Shown here: positions 25,363 to 32,386 of the stretch, piece by piece
Layout of the letters: each line of letters starts with the position of its first letter
How positions within the stretch are numbered: the stretch's first letter is position 1
Assembly: GCF_000165735.1 (NCBI RefSeq)
Contig: NZ_GL538175.1
Span: 1 to 32,386, forward strand
DNA: 32,386 nucleotides
Origin: Megasphaera micronuciformis F0359
Lineage (GTDB): Bacteria; Bacillota; Negativicutes; Veillonellales; Megasphaeraceae
Reading direction: 5' to 3'
Translations under genes and position numbers: made by a program
The notes under the pieces: model-generated
What the model was told of the DNA's origin: nothing
Database searches by the model: none
The model's input: the letters and a program-made list of their open reading frames with translations, nothing else

Positions 25363-26109
25363 TTAATGAAGGGTTTCCAAAATCTTCTGTAAGACTGTTA
25401 CTTCAATTTGGCCGGGCGCCGAAGCTTTTTTTGCCGAGCCGAAGGTTAAAGCCGAGCCGAAAACTTCACCGCTAATGCGGCTGACCGCACCGAGCTTGCC
25501 CATGGACATGGTGATAATCGGTTCATCGGGATACTGAGATTTTACCTGTTCCGTCGCGGCTAACAAGGTGAGAACATCTTTAGCCGATTGGGGCATGCAA
25601 GCCAACTTGGCTACATGAGCTCCTAGCTTTTTCATGCCTATTAAACGAGATTCGATTTCTTCCTTTGCCGGAGTCTTATCAAAGTCATGGTTACTCATGA
25701 CGACGGTAACCCCCTTGGCTTTAGCGGCAGCGATGACCTTGGAGATATTGTCGGCGTTACGGAAATATTCTACGTCCACAGCATCTACAAGACCGCTTTC
25801 AATGGCTGAAAGGATCAAATCAAAGTAGTAATCTTCCGAAACCTGTGTTTCACCGCCTTCTTCCTTCGTGCGGAAGGTGAAGAGAATCGCGCTGTCGGGA
25901 AGTTCGTTGCGAACGGCCTGAAGTGCTTCGTTGACGGCTTTCAAGTCTGTTACTTCTGTCAGGAAGTCAATACGCAGTTCAACGACATCGTAGATTTTAT
26001 CCTGCAAGTAGCGGCATTCCTGAACGAGTTCGTCGACGGTACGGCCGACGATGGGCACACAAATTTTGGGGATTCCGTTATCCAAGGGGATTTTTCCGAT
26101 AGTTACCAT
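25363..26109 (-). CDS. aroD: type I 3-dehydroquinate dehydratase
   Basis: Interconverts 3-dehydroquinate and 3-dehydroshikimate through a Schiff base. Lys168 (HVAKLACMPQ) is the imine lysine and His141 (MSNHDFDKTP) the general base. ELRIDFL and FTFRTKEEGG hold the substrate Glu and Arg. 248 residues is typical. AGGAGG lies 8 bases before the ATG. It is the last gene of the minus-strand operon, 19 bases after the MFS gene. E. coli also has aroD beside ydiB and ydiN, the same set as here. Confidence 0.95.
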   Translation of the reverse strand: MVTIGKIPLDNGIPKICVPIVGRTVDELVQECRYLQDKIYDVVELRIDFLTEVTDLKAVNEALQAVRNELPDSAILFTFRTKEEGGETQVSEDYYFDLILSAIESGLVDAVDVEYFRNADNISKVIAAAKAKGVTVVMSNHDFDKTPAKEEIESRLIGMKKLGAHVAKLACMPQSAKDVLTLLAATEQVKSQYPDEPIITMSMGKLGAVSRISGEVFGSALTFGSAKKASAPGQIEVTVLQKILETLH

Positions 26110-26128
26110 ATTATATACCTCCTAGGGC

Positions 26129-27334
26129 TTACGCCGCTTTTCTGTTTTTCATAACACTGTTATACCGCACATAAATGATGCAGGCAACGATGAATCCTGC
26201 CAAAGCGATGGCTGCATCAAGCCCCATGATGGAGTTGATACCGCTATCGGCCATATATCCTGTAATAACGGGAATGGTAAAGGAAGCAATGGAGCCGGTA
26301 GTATAGAAAATACCGGTCATAGTACCCTTGCCCTTGGGGAACATTTCCGTCATCATAACCAAACCGAGCTGCATAACGCCGCCGGCAGCGGAAAAGCCTA
26401 CGACCGCCGAGAGAATCGGAGCCAGGGAAGCGGACGGATAGTAATACAGACCGCCGATAGCCAAGGTGGATATCAGAGTGTATACAACAAGAAGTGTAAT
26501 GGGGCGAACGCCTTTTTTCGTAATGAAGGCGGTGAAGAAGACGCAAGCCAAAGAACCGATGGAGTAGTAGCTCATTAAGGAACGAGCTGCCAAGTCCGGC
26601 ATTTGCGCCACGGCAACACCGTATTTTGTAAGCCACTGACTGATAAGATAGAAGGTAGCCTGAGAAATATAGCCGTACAGTACGAAGCAAATACCTTCAA
26701 GGTACCATTTGGATTTCGGGGCTTCTACAGGAGCTTCCGAAGCGTCGTTCTTGTCATTGTTGCCTACTTGATTCATGGCAGGGAAGCCCATTTTCAACAT
26801 AATGACAAAATTCAGAGCCAAGATGACGGCAGCTACGATAAAGGACCAGCCGTACCAAGCATTCATCATGACGAGGACGCCGATGAAGAGAGGCAAGAGG
26901 AATTGCCCTGCCGAAATGAAGGCTTTCAAAAGTACTGTAACCGTGCTGGCACTTTCGGGATACGATTCGATCAGTGCCGGATACGTACCGGCATCGAGGA
27001 AGGAGTTGGCAATGCCTGCCAAAATCCCGAAGACGCAGGCAACGGCCGTTGTGGGGCTGACTAAAATGCCGAGGAAGAAGGCAATGTAGGTAATCATACC
27101 CAAGAGAACGAAGGGTTTACGACCGTATTTGTCGGATAATTTGCCCGATACGAAAAGAACGATGAGTCGGCCGATACCGAGCATGCCGATGACGCTCATG
27201 ACGTCGGCTAAACTGCCCCAACGTGCAGCAAGGGCATCCATGTTTTGGGCGAGAATCAATACGCCGATGCCGTGTACGAAATAGTTGAGATACAGGCTCA
27301 GGCATAAGGGGCGATAAGAACGGGTCTGTTCCAT
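26129..27334 (-). CDS. MFS permease, YdiN-like (putative quinate/shikimate-type transporter)
   Basis: 401-residue carrier with about 12 spans. From my memory of E. coli YdiN, the match is good: HGIGVLILAQNM, GIGRLIVLFVSGKLSDKYGR, AGIANSFLDAGTYPALIESYP and KAFISAGQFLLPL all have close YdiN counterparts. YdiN is itself only predicted to carry a shikimate-like substrate. A short charged loop (about 195-210) splits the two halves. It lies between a YdiB-type dehydrogenase and aroD, which supports import of quinate, shikimate or dehydroshikimate. AAGGAG precedes the ATG. Confidence 0.85.
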   Translation of the reverse strand: MEQTRSYRPLCLSLYLNYFVHGIGVLILAQNMDALAARWGSLADVMSVIGMLGIGRLIVLFVSGKLSDKYGRKPFVLLGMITYIAFFLGILVSPTTAVACVFGILAGIANSFLDAGTYPALIESYPESASTVTVLLKAFISAGQFLLPLFIGVLVMMNAWYGWSFIVAAVILALNFVIMLKMGFPAMNQVGNNDKNDASEAPVEAPKSKWYLEGICFVLYGYISQATFYLISQWLTKYGVAVAQMPDLAARSLMSYYSIGSLACVFFTAFITKKGVRPITLLVVYTLISTLAIGGLYYYPSASLAPILSAVVGFSAAGGVMQLGLVMMTEMFPKGKGTMTGIFYTTGSIASFTIPVITGYMADSGINSIMGLDAAIALAGFIVACIIYVRYNSVMKNRKAA

Positions 27335-27364
27335 AGTGATAAATCTCCTTTTATGTCGCGTAGC

Positions 27365-28243
27365 TTAGAATAAAACGTCTCTAATGAAATCAACGGGCAT
27401 GTCCTTGCCGGTCCAGAGTTTGAAGGCTTCAGCACCTTGATAAAGCATCATGCCAAGACCGTTAAAGTTTTTGCAACCTACTTCGTCGGCCCAACGCATC
27501 AACTCCGTCTGACGCGGTGCATATACCGTATCCATAACTACGAGTTCCTTGTGTAAGTACGATTTGTCGGGAATGGCTACGACGCCTTCCAGCGGTTTCA
27601 TGCCGCACGACGTGCCGTCAATGTAAATGTCGCTGCTGTCCAATTCGCGCTTAAGTGAAGCGTGATCAGCCAAGTCGTATAAGGTAACCTTGCATTCAGT
27701 CTGTTCGTTCAACTGAGCCACGACCTTTTCAGCTTTCGGGAAAAATTCATCCCGGCGGTTGAAGACGGCAATTTCGCGAACACCGTCGAGAGCTGCCTGA
27801 ACGAGAATAGCCGTAGCGGCACCGCCGGCACCGACGATGGTCATCTTCTTGCCTACGTACTCAACGCCTTCTTCTTTCAAGGAACGCATGGCACCTGTTC
27901 CGTCCGTAATTGTGCCGGTCAGAACGCCGTTATCGTTAACGACCGTGTTGCAGGCACCGACGATTTGAGAAACGGGGGAGAGTTTGTCCAAATACTGAGT
28001 AATAGGCCCTTTGTTCGGCATGGAGACGTTCCAGCCGCGAACCTTCATGGCACGTAAGCCCTTTACCGTATCTTCCAAGGTGCTGTTGTCTACTTCAAAG
28101 CAAACATAAACATAGTCAAGTCCCAACTTTTTAAAAGCTTCATTATGCATAGTCGGTGACATGCTGTGGCGAATGGGGTAAGCGATTAAACCGATTAATT
28201 CCGTATGTCCCGTAACGCGTTCCGTAATAGCTATTTTTCCCAT
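27365..28243 (-). CDS. ydiB: quinate/shikimate dehydrogenase, YdiB type
   Basis: Oxidises quinate to 3-dehydroquinate and shikimate to 3-dehydroshikimate, or the reverse. Substrate residues are SMSP, Lys78 in VSMPNKGP and Asp114 in TITDGTGA; the dinucleotide motif is VGAGGAATA. It follows E. coli YdiB rather than AroE in ELIGLIAYPIRHSMSP, FNRRDEFFPKAE, GMKPLEG and YQGAEAFKLWTGKDMP. The NRRDEFF after the nucleotide site is the YdiB feature linked to using NAD as well as NADP. 292 residues compares with 288 in YdiB. No other aroE is in the window, so it may also serve biosynthesis. Confidence 0.88.
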   Translation of the reverse strand: MGKIAITERVTGHTELIGLIAYPIRHSMSPTMHNEAFKKLGLDYVYVCFEVDNSTLEDTVKGLRAMKVRGWNVSMPNKGPITQYLDKLSPVSQIVGACNTVVNDNGVLTGTITDGTGAMRSLKEEGVEYVGKKMTIVGAGGAATAILVQAALDGVREIAVFNRRDEFFPKAEKVVAQLNEQTECKVTLYDLADHASLKRELDSSDIYIDGTSCGMKPLEGVVAIPDKSYLHKELVVMDTVYAPRQTELMRWADEVGCKNFNGLGMMLYQGAEAFKLWTGKDMPVDFIRDVLF

Positions 28244-28384
28244 AATAATACCTCCCGAAAAAACAATAAAATAGTGATATATGTGTGAAAATTCACTTTG
28301 TACGGCAAAATAAATACCGTTAAAGTCGGTAATGCACAGGCCCGAGACGACCCTTATAGGGCCGTTCCGGTCTGTTTGTACGTC
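28244..28384 (-). other. gap between ene-reductase and ydiB genes with a dyad
   Basis: 141 bases without a gene. GTGAAAATTCAC (28285-28296) is a near-perfect dyad, and a GGCCC/GGGCC pairing lies nearer the ene-reductase stop. There is no clear T-run or -10/-35 pair, so I cannot say whether ydiB-MFS-aroD has a second promoter. The dyad could be a binding site. Confidence 0.35.
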
Positions 28385-30391
28385 TTATAAATCAAAGCCG
28401 CCCATGGCATCAATGGTATTGATAATATTGCGGCCCGATTCGGTGCCGTGCATAATCTGTCCCGTTTTGCGGCTGTTGCCGATATTATCAAAGGGAATGC
28501 CGTGTTCACGGGCATAGGTTTCAAACGGATTATCCTTAGGAATAGCCGGTACGAGTCCCATGCAGATGAAGCCGTAGTCGAAGGGATATTCCTGTGTTAC
28601 GCCGTCTTTTGCAGCTACGAAGGAGTGGGGATTGACCTTTTGGAGGGCCGTACCCAAGTGCATATTCACGGGGTGCTTGATTAAAAGTTCATGGAAGGTC
28701 GATTTGGAAACTACATCCAAGTCCTTGCCGAAAGCGGGCATCATTTCAATGACCGTAACATCGGCTTTACGCAAGGTGAAAAATTCCATAACGTCCAGGC
28801 CGACAGCACCGGCACCGATGATAACGACTTTCTTGCCTTCCGCATTCTTTTCGTAGAAAGGAATGTTGGACATGAAGCCTTCAACGGAACGAATATCCGA
28901 ACCTTCGGCATCTGTCAGTTCACGGAGCCCTTCGATAGGCGGTAACATGGGATCGGAACCGGTAGCACTGTAAAGAATATCCGGCTTCAATTCATCAAGC
29001 AGTTCTTTCGTCGCTTCCGTATTCAAACGAATTTCCAAATTCGGCAGAGCGGCAGCTCGTTTTTCCAAATAGGCCGGGAAATCTTCGATACGTGTCTTTT
29101 CGGGGAAGCGAGCAATACGGCGAGCCATACCGCCTACTTCATTGCGTTTTTCCAAAACCGTGACCGTGCAACCTACTTCGGCGGCTGTACAAGCGGTTTC
29201 CAGGCCGGCTGTACCGGCACCGATGACGACGACATGTAAGGGACGTGTCACTTTTTGACGTTTATAAGCTTCACCGCCGATAACGGACGGGTTAATAGTA
29301 CAACGCAGCGGTTTGGATTTGGCAATACGGTGATCGGCACAGCCGATGTTACAGCTGATACACTTACGAATATGATCCGTTTCGCCGAGGCGAGCTTTAT
29401 TAGCCCAATCGGGATCGGCAATGAGGCCGCGACCGATGGCGATAAAATCCGTCTTGCCCTGGGCGATAATGTCATCGGCAATCTGCGGATTGCGGATATT
29501 GCCGGACAGAATTACGGGCTTGCCGAACTTTTTCTTTACGCTTTCGGATAAGTAAGCTCTCCACGCATCGGGTAAATCACATTTATCGATTTGGTATTGA
29601 ATAGAGTCGTTTACGGCTGCCGATACGTTGATAATATCCACTTCCGGAACGATGTATTCAAGAAGTTGCAAGGTGTCTTCCAAGGTGTTGCCGCCTTCAA
29701 TAAATTCGTCAGCGGAAATACGGAAGGAAATGGGAACCCATTTACCTACGCGGGCACGAACGGCCTCTACGACAAGACGGGCAAAGCGGGCTCTGTTTTC
29801 ATACGATCCGCCGAATTCATCTGTACGCTTGTTGTACAAGGGAGAAAGGAACTGATCGAGAAGGTACGAGTGCCCCCCGTGGATTTCGACCATGTCGAAA
29901 CCGGCACCGATAGCACGTTCTGCCGCATCGGCATATTTCTGAACGATATTCAGGATTTCCTGTTTTGTTAACGGACGAGGAGCCGGGTTGCCTTCTTTAG
30001 AAGGTACGGACGAAGACGAAACGGACTGTAAGCCTCCGAGACGTTCGGGGTAAGCCGAAGCACCTGCGTGGTTCAACTGGATGGAAGCGAGGGCTCCGTA
30101 TTTATGAATACGTTCGGTCAATTCGAAAAGACCGGGCATAAACTGTTTCCCGTCGATACGCAACTGTTTTGTACCGTTCGTAGCAAGGGGAAAGTCGATA
30201 CAGGCGTTTTCTACCGTAATCAGGGCCGTGCCGCCACGAGCCCGCAGGCCGTAGTAATCTTTCATTTCTTCCGATACTTCACCGGAGTAGGTAGCGTAGT
30301 TTGAGCCCATCGGCGGCATAACGACACGATTTCTGAAGGTTGTTCGTTTTACCGTGAAGGGTTCAAAAATATGAGGGAAATGCTTGCTCAT
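28385..30391 (-). CDS. FMN/FAD/[4Fe-4S] ene-reductase (2,4-dienoyl-CoA reductase / old-yellow-enzyme family)
   Basis: 668-residue two-part flavoenzyme. An N-terminal TIM-barrel OYE domain (about 1-365) contains VVMPPMGSN, IQLNHAG, EIHGGHSYLLDQFLSP and RISADEF. Cys344, 347, 351 and 364 (CISCNIGC and a later C) bind the [4Fe-4S] cluster. The C-terminal FAD/NAD(P) domain (about 384-668) has VVVIGAGTAGLETA and a second VVIIGAGAVGLD. Relatives reduce activated C=C bonds (dienoyl-CoA, enoates, cyclohexene-carboxylates). Lying first in an operon with YdiB, a YdiN-like carrier and AroD, it may reduce dehydroshikimate or shikimate. The substrate is my inference. Confidence 0.9.
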   Translation of the reverse strand: MSKHFPHIFEPFTVKRTTFRNRVVMPPMGSNYATYSGEVSEEMKDYYGLRARGGTALITVENACIDFPLATNGTKQLRIDGKQFMPGLFELTERIHKYGALASIQLNHAGASAYPERLGGLQSVSSSSVPSKEGNPAPRPLTKQEILNIVQKYADAAERAIGAGFDMVEIHGGHSYLLDQFLSPLYNKRTDEFGGSYENRARFARLVVEAVRARVGKWVPISFRISADEFIEGGNTLEDTLQLLEYIVPEVDIINVSAAVNDSIQYQIDKCDLPDAWRAYLSESVKKKFGKPVILSGNIRNPQIADDIIAQGKTDFIAIGRGLIADPDWANKARLGETDHIRKCISCNIGCADHRIAKSKPLRCTINPSVIGGEAYKRQKVTRPLHVVVIGAGTAGLETACTAAEVGCTVTVLEKRNEVGGMARRIARFPEKTRIEDFPAYLEKRAAALPNLEIRLNTEATKELLDELKPDILYSATGSDPMLPPIEGLRELTDAEGSDIRSVEGFMSNIPFYEKNAEGKKVVIIGAGAVGLDVMEFFTLRKADVTVIEMMPAFGKDLDVVSKSTFHELLIKHPVNMHLGTALQKVNPHSFVAAKDGVTQEYPFDYGFICMGLVPAIPKDNPFETYAREHGIPFDNIGNSRKTGQIMHGTESGRNIINTIDAMGGFDL

Positions 30392-30435
30392 ATGATGTGA
30401 ACCTCCTTACAGTCCGAAAAATAAAAGTGAAAAAC

Positions 30436-30450
30436 AGAACAAATTGTTCT
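30436..30450. promoter_or_regulatory. 15-bp palindromic operator candidate in the ene-reductase 5' UTR
   Basis: AGAACAA-A-TTGTTCT is a perfect 7+1+7 palindrome just downstream of the minus-strand -10, where a repressor could block the promoter. It differs from the ATAGT boxes further upstream, so it may serve another factor. Confidence 0.5.
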
Positions 30451-30460
30451 TTTCGTGATT

Positions 30461-30489
30461 ATTATACGAGTCAGAAAGATTAACAACAA
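30461..30489 (-). promoter_or_regulatory. ene-reductase/ydiB/MFS/aroD operon promoter
   Basis: On the minus strand TTGTTG (30484-30489), 17-bp spacer, TATAAT (30461-30466). It is followed by the palindrome and then AAGGAGG before the ATG at 30391. Confidence 0.75.
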
Positions 30490-30519
30490 TGCTTTTATTT
30501 CTTATAATTTCGTTCAAAA

Positions 30520-30709
30520 AAACTATTAATTATGATATGATAAACGCATAGTTTATTTTAAAAAGCGGCGAAAAATGTATGGAGTTCATAGCTTTATAAA
30601 ATATAAATATAGCAAGTACCGAATCTATGCCTTTGCGGAAAAACTGATTATGTCATTTATTCGAGAAAATTAATAGTTTATTGAACAGCGTTAATAGAGA
30701 AATACTATT
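30520..30709. promoter_or_regulatory. cluster of ATAGT/ACTAT boxes, candidate LysR binding region
   Basis: The gap between the ene-reductase and lysR genes (30392-30737) is AT-rich and holds no gene. AAACTAT (30520-30526) and ATAGTTT (30548-30554) form an inverted repeat. ATAGTTTATT recurs at 30548-30557 and 30673-30682, 125 bp apart (about twelve helical turns). ACTATT at 30704-30709 overlaps the likely lysR -10. LysR factors often bind such spaced sites and loop DNA; assignment to this regulator is inferred. Confidence 0.5.
30681..30708 (+). promoter_or_regulatory. lysR gene promoter
   Basis: TTGAAC (30681-30686), 16-bp spacer, TACTAT (30703-30708), overlapping ATAGT/ACTAT boxes as expected for autoregulation. 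Confidence 0.5.
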
Positions 30710-30737
30710 GATTTATTTGTAAATGAGGGGCGATACG

Positions 30738-31631
30738 ATGAATTTAAAACAACTTGAGTATTTTTCGGTCTTAGCGGAAACAGAACATTACCGAAGGGCA
30801 GCTGAACTTCTTTATATTACGGAACCCAGCTTAAATCGTGCCATTCGAGATATGGAAAAAGAAATGGGCGTTCGGCTTTTTGAAAAAAAGGGGCGCAATA
30901 TTTTCCTGACCAAGTACGGGAAGATGTTTTATCCCTATGTGACTAAATCGCTGGAAGAGTTGAATCGAGGCCTTCAGGTCATGAAAGCCTATACTCGTCC
31001 CGATAAGGGAACGATTAATCTCGGCTTTGTTTATACTATGGGATATACGATGGTTCCCGATATGATTACAAGCTTTCACGGCATGGAAGGGAATAAAGAT
31101 ATAGAGTTTAACTTTACACAAGGAACGACGCGTGAATTGATAAAGAGTTTAAAAGATGAACAGACGGATATGATTTTTTGCTCCTCTGTAGCCGATGAAC
31201 CGGAAATTATGTTTTATCCCATTGCGGAAGAACGGCTTGTGGTGGTTGTGCCGGAAAATCATGTCCTGGCTAAAAGGGCGTCCGTGTCGCTAAAAGAAAT
31301 AGAGCCGTATCCTTTTATTCACTTTCATGCAGGAAGCGGTATGCATACGACGGTAGAGACTCTGTTGGAACGGGCCGATGCTCATCCGCATGTAGTCTGC
31401 CATATAGAAGAAGACAATGCCATGGCGGGTTTTGTGGCGGCAGGCTACGGATTAGCCATTATGCCGGATTTTTATTTACTAAAGCACTATGCGGTTGAAC
31501 GAATTCCTATTGCCGACAAGACGGATCGTCGCTACCTGTACATGGCTGTTCATAAGCAGCATCCTATGCTTCCCGTTGTTGAACGATTTCGAAATTTCGT
31601 ACTCGTGCAAGGACAACGTGAAACTATATAA
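30738..31631 (+). CDS. LysR-family transcriptional regulator
   Basis: 297 residues. The N-terminal winged helix-turn-helix reads MNLKQLEYFSVLAETEHYRR, then LYITEPSLNRAIRDMEKEMG and LFEKKGR. The periplasmic-binding-like effector domain follows (about 90-297, with DMIFCSSV, VVVVPENHVLA and GLAIMPDFYLL). GAGGGG lies 6 bases before ATG 30738; ATG 30723 in frame is less likely because that site would fall inside the gene. Divergent from the ene-reductase operon, it is the natural candidate to control it, with quinate, shikimate or dehydroshikimate as possible effector. Confidence 0.9.
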   Translation: MNLKQLEYFSVLAETEHYRRAAELLYITEPSLNRAIRDMEKEMGVRLFEKKGRNIFLTKYGKMFYPYVTKSLEELNRGLQVMKAYTRPDKGTINLGFVYTMGYTMVPDMITSFHGMEGNKDIEFNFTQGTTRELIKSLKDEQTDMIFCSSVADEPEIMFYPIAEERLVVVVPENHVLAKRASVSLKEIEPYPFIHFHAGSGMHTTVETLLERADAHPHVVCHIEEDNAMAGFVAAGYGLAIMPDFYLLKHYAVERIPIADKTDRRYLYMAVHKQHPMLPVVERFRNFVLVQGQRETI

Positions 31632-31676
31632 AAGTATGCATATAATGATATATAAAAAAGAATAAGAGGTAAGATG

Positions 31677-31742
31677 ATGGGTCCCGGTCGCCTTGAGGAA
31701 GACGGCCGGGAAGGTGATATGAAATGTTATGGAATATGTTGA
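31677..31742 (+). CDS. possible 21-residue peptide ORF over a stable hairpin
   Basis: ATG 31677, with AAGAGGT 7 bases upstream and TATAAT at 31641-31646, opens MGPGRLEEDGREGDMKCYGI plus a final C. The TGA overlaps the TTGACA of the tRNA promoter. Bases 31682-31711 fold into a 13-pair stem (TCCCGG/CCGGGA at the base, one C-A mismatch, loop GAGG) without a T-run. It could be a peptide, a structured RNA, or simply a lysR 3' stem-loop. I do not recognise it. Confidence 0.35.
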   Translation: MGPGRLEEDGREGDMKCYGIC

Positions 31743-31767
31743 CAGATAAAAAAATATTGGCTATAAT
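31739..31767 (+). promoter_or_regulatory. perfect consensus promoter of the tRNA-tuf cluster
   Basis: TTGACA (31739-31744), exactly 17 bp, TATAAT (31762-31767): a full consensus match, as expected for stable RNA genes. The first tRNA begins 22 bases after the -10. Confidence 0.9.
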
Positions 31768-31788
31768 TGGTTATGTTCTGTGAGAGAT

Positions 31789-31864
<76 letters not shown>

Positions 31865-31872
31865 GAATTTGT

Positions 31873-31958
31873 GGTGGGATTCCCGAGTGGCTAAAGGGAG
31901 CAGACTGTAAATCTGCCGGCGTCCGCCTTCGAAGGTTCGAATCCTTCTCCCACCACCA
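31873..31958 (+). tRNA. tRNA-Tyr (anticodon GTA)
   Basis: 86 bases, class II with a long variable arm, and CCA encoded. The acceptor GGTGGGA pairs with TCCCACC, and the anticodon loop is CTGTAAA. It is a Tgt substrate (GUN anticodon), linking it to queA/tgt earlier in the window. Confidence 0.97.
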
Positions 31959-31965
31959 TTATCGT

Positions 31966-32041
<76 letters not shown>

Positions 32042-32092
32042 TATTTTTTTTGCCTGAGGGCAAACAAAATTAAAGCTTTTGACGGTATTTAA

Positions 32093-32168
32093 GCTGTTGT
32101 AGCTCAGTCGGTAGAGCGTATCCTTGGTAAGGATAAGGTCACCGGTTCAATCCCGGTCAATAGCTCCA
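32093..32168 (+). tRNA. tRNA-Thr (anticodon GGT)
   Basis: 76 bases with CCA. The acceptor GCTGTTG pairs with CAATAGC (one G-T pair) and the anticodon loop is TTGGTAA. It is the second threonine isoacceptor of the cluster. Confidence 0.96.
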
Positions 32169-32173
32169 TACTT

Positions 32174-32250
32174 GGCGGCTTAGCTCAGTTGGCTAGAGCA
32201 TGCGGTTCATACCCGCAGTGTCCAGAGTTCGAATCTCCGAGCCGCCACCA
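32174..32250 (+). tRNA. elongator tRNA-Met (anticodon CAT)
   Basis: 77 bases with CCA. The acceptor GGCGGCT pairs with AGCCGCC and is fully paired at position 1, unlike the initiator. GGTTCATACC around the anticodon matches elongator Met; a lysidine-modified Ile tRNA is less likely. Confidence 0.9.
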
Positions 32251-32255
32251 CACAC

Positions 32256-32283
32256 AAATAACCTCGTTAATTCGGGGTTATTT
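32256..32283 (+). terminator. hairpin between the tRNAs and tuf
   Basis: AAATAACC (32256-32263) pairs with GGTTATTT (32276-32283). The right arm ends in three T but no longer T-run follows. It could be a partial terminator or a processing site separating tRNAs from tuf mRNA. Confidence 0.5.
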
Positions 32284-32368
32284 CTATATGACGGAGAAGA
32301 TTTCTGAAATTTTCCCATCTATGTAGAAATATATACAAACGCTTTCCTAGTGAAGGAGGAAATGTACA

Positions 32369-32386
32369 ATGGCAAAAGAAAAATAC
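32369..32386 (+). CDS. tuf: elongation factor Tu (start only, cut by the window end)
   Basis: Six codons, MAKEKY, after AAGGAGG at 32353-32359. MAKEK[FY] directly behind a Thr-Tyr-...-Thr tRNA cluster is the usual start of EF-Tu; E. coli tufB lies behind thrU-tyrU-glyT-thrT. Only the N-terminus is visible, so the call rests on this start and the context. Confidence 0.8.

Noticed and set aside
31724-31783. 19-codon ORF crossing the tRNA promoter
   Set aside because: It overlaps the consensus -35 and -10, is very short and has no distinct composition; taken as chance.
32174-32250. Reading the last CAT tRNA as tRNA-Ile2 (lysidine)
   Set aside because: The bases around the anticodon (GGTTCATACC) and the body match elongator Met better; not excluded fully without a covariance-model score.

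Overview
The window looks like chromosome from a diderm Firmicute of the class Negativicutes (Veillonellaceae/Dialister-like; I cannot fix the genus). The reasons are secreted S-layer-homology (SLH) proteins beside Gram-positive-type housekeeping genes, a SpoIID-type protein in the ruv operon, an S4 gene standing alone, and several TTG/GTG starts. I see no phage, insertion sequence or CRISPR array.

Layout. (1) 1-2.7 kb: a small alarmone synthetase and an OmpR-type two-component system, ending in a bidirectional terminator shared with rpsD (minus strand). (2) 3.4-6.7 kb: a cytoplasmic asparaginase and two tandem SLH proteins that share an unassigned C-terminal domain. (3) 6.7-7.4 kb: an orphan response regulator (minus strand) whose metal-binding Asp is Gly. 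(4) 7.6-16.3 kb: a ten-gene operon, ruvC-ruvA-ruvB-spoIID-queA-tgt-yajC-5-FCL-secD-secF. (5) 16.3-17.9 kb: a SUFU-domain protein and a YqeC-like protein. (6) 17.95-22.85 kb: an aromatic amino-acid operon, tyrA-(aroB remnant)-aroA-aroC-(pheA remnant)-aroK. It is preceded by a consensus promoter, a 48-codon leader ORF with ten aromatic codons in eighteen, and a strong intrinsic terminator, which is the layout of ribosome-mediated attenuation. (7) 22.9-25.3 kb: an anion/cation-symporter type MFS permease and a membrane-anchored protein of unknown function. (8) 25.36-30.39 kb (minus strand): an operon of flavin/Fe-S ene-reductase, YdiB-type quinate/shikimate dehydrogenase, YdiN-type MFS permease and type I dehydroquinase (aroD), facing a divergent LysR regulator. 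(9) 31.7-32.4 kb: a consensus promoter and tRNAs Thr-Tyr-fMet-Thr-Met in front of tuf, which runs off the window.

How the genes fit together. aroB is reduced to about 130 bp, and pheA has lost its catalytic core while keeping its ends. At this locus the cell therefore cannot make 3-dehydroquinate from DAHP or phenylpyruvate from prephenate. It keeps every step from shikimate to chorismate, plus tyrA, and has an apparent import and interconversion operon for quinate/shikimate/dehydroshikimate. My main inference is that chorismate is made from imported quinate or shikimate, and that the ene-reductase may use a cyclohexene-carboxylate intermediate as an electron sink. The leader-peptide attenuator, the two gene remnants and the ene-reductase operon are the most interesting parts of the window.
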